A stretch of DNA of 64,000 nucleotides, from the NCBI RefSeq assembly GCF_013376415.1, contig NZ_WYET01000004.1, positions 620,001 through 684,000 of the forward strand, written 5' to 3'. Positions 63,770 through 64,000 of this stretch are shown here, piece by piece. Every line of letters begins with the position of its first letter. Positions within the stretch are counted from its first letter, which is position 1. A program made the translations under genes and the position numbers. This stretch comes from Flagellimonas chongwuensis. GTDB taxonomy: Bacteria > Bacteroidota > Bacteroidia > Flavobacteriales > Flavobacteriaceae. Under the pieces are notes generated by a model that had not been told where the DNA came from, did not search any database, and was given only the letters and a program-made list of their open reading frames with translations.

Positions 63770-64000
63770 ATGAAGAATAGTATTGTTGGAATAGTATTAG
63801 TGGTGATGTCCCTTGTATCATGTACATCGGATGATATCTCCGGCTCAGGTGTACTCACTACGAAAAACAGGGAACTCAATGCATTCATTGCTGTTTCAGT
63901 AGATGGGATAACAAATGTGAACATTGTTCAAGGTAATGCCCAAAGTGTGAAAATAACGGCCGATGACAACATCATCGGCCTTGTTAAAACAGAAATCAAA
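63770..64000 (+). CDS. DUF2807 (head GIN domain) lipoprotein, 3' partial
   Basis: The first 77 codons of a gene cut by the right edge. ATG 63770 gives a signal peptide with lipobox (SLVSC, Cys18). Then ELNAFIAVSVDGITNVNIVQGN and VKITADDNIIGLVKTEI fit the start of a GIN-type DUF2807 beta-helix, found in secreted or surface proteins of Bacteroidota. Overlap with the preceding gene is absent; 3 bases separate them. The function of this domain is unknown. Confidence 0.8.
   Translation, partial: MKNSIVGIVLVVMSLVSCTSDDISGSGVLTTKNRELNAFIAVSVDGITNVNIVQGNAQSVKITADDNIIGLVKTEIK

Noticed and set aside
1..64000. CRISPR arrays, tRNA or rRNA genes, insertion sequences, prophage genes.
   Set aside because: No arrays of regular repeats, no cloverleaf or rRNA segments and no transposase or integrase motifs were noticed on either strand.

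Overview
The window reads as a chromosomal segment of a marine-type member of the Bacteroidota, most likely Flavobacteriaceae. The evidence is two SusC/SusD pairs, many Bacteroidota-style lipoproteins, promoter-like boxes of the TTG / TAnnTTTG type, a carbohydrate locus containing a sulfatase, and moderate-to-low G+C. No rRNA, tRNA, CRISPR array, insertion sequence, phage gene or plasmid gene was seen. The first and last genes are cut by the window edges.

Layout: 0-2.2 kb, a PLP enzyme of the BioF type and an NlpC/P60 lipoprotein, probably murein-peptide recycling. 2.3-6.9 kb, an orphan SusD_2/SusC pair. 7.2-8.7 kb, a lipocalin-like protein and thioredoxin reductase. 8.8-9.0 kb, a probable structured non-coding RNA. 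9.2-15.4 kb, a polyamine operon read leftwards: a 53-codon leader ORF, speA, speB, a deoxyhypusine-synthase-like gene, a small acidic protein, a DUF155/RMD1 protein and a RimB-RimK fusion. 15.5-18.2 kb, a two-subunit molybdenum hydroxylase (IorAB type). 18.4-22.1 kb, a secreted EEP hydrolase, an outer-membrane protein and a PAP2/haloperoxidase-like lipoprotein.

22.2-40.9 kb is a complete polysaccharide utilisation locus read leftwards: sensor-regulator, SusC, SusD, tandem-LamG lipoprotein, two GH144-type enzymes, esterase, GH43-type protein with a discoidin-like domain, GH3 and sulfatase. The paired GH144 genes plus GH3 suggest beta-1,2-glucan as a target. Phased TGATGTA repeats upstream of susC are candidate operators.

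41.0-47.2 kb holds an AlkB-like dioxygenase, a WYL regulator divergent from a DinB gene with two identical-format operator palindromes between them, a VPS10/BNR-repeat protein and a lipocalin-like lipoprotein. 47.2-49.0 kb is a TPP-riboswitch unit: a PnuC-family transporter (probably thiamine, PnuT) overlapping an acyl-CoA-dehydrogenase-fold flavoprotein. 49.2-52.6 kb is a copper-like set: an MbnP-like protein, an MbnH/MauG-like diheme protein, a Cys-rich outer-membrane protein and a CNGKC membrane protein. 52.7-55.9 kb has a LOV-like PAS protein without the photoactive Cys, then metE under a cobalamin riboswitch. 56.0-58.7 kb is a cluster of small enzymes (VOC, SRPBCC, DinB, RibD-like), one of them broken by an in-frame TGA, divergent from a GlxA/AraC regulator. 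59.9-64 kb has a DCC protein, a TPR-LuxR sensor, a 35-codon ORF with a sterol-desaturase-family gene, and the start of a DUF2807 lipoprotein.

The strongest leads for undescribed biology are the speA leader ORF with the DHS-like gene, the TPP-controlled flavoprotein, the MbnP/MbnH set, the paralogous FDLEDCDNILRVE small proteins beside DinB genes, and the structured RNA at 8.85-8.98 kb.
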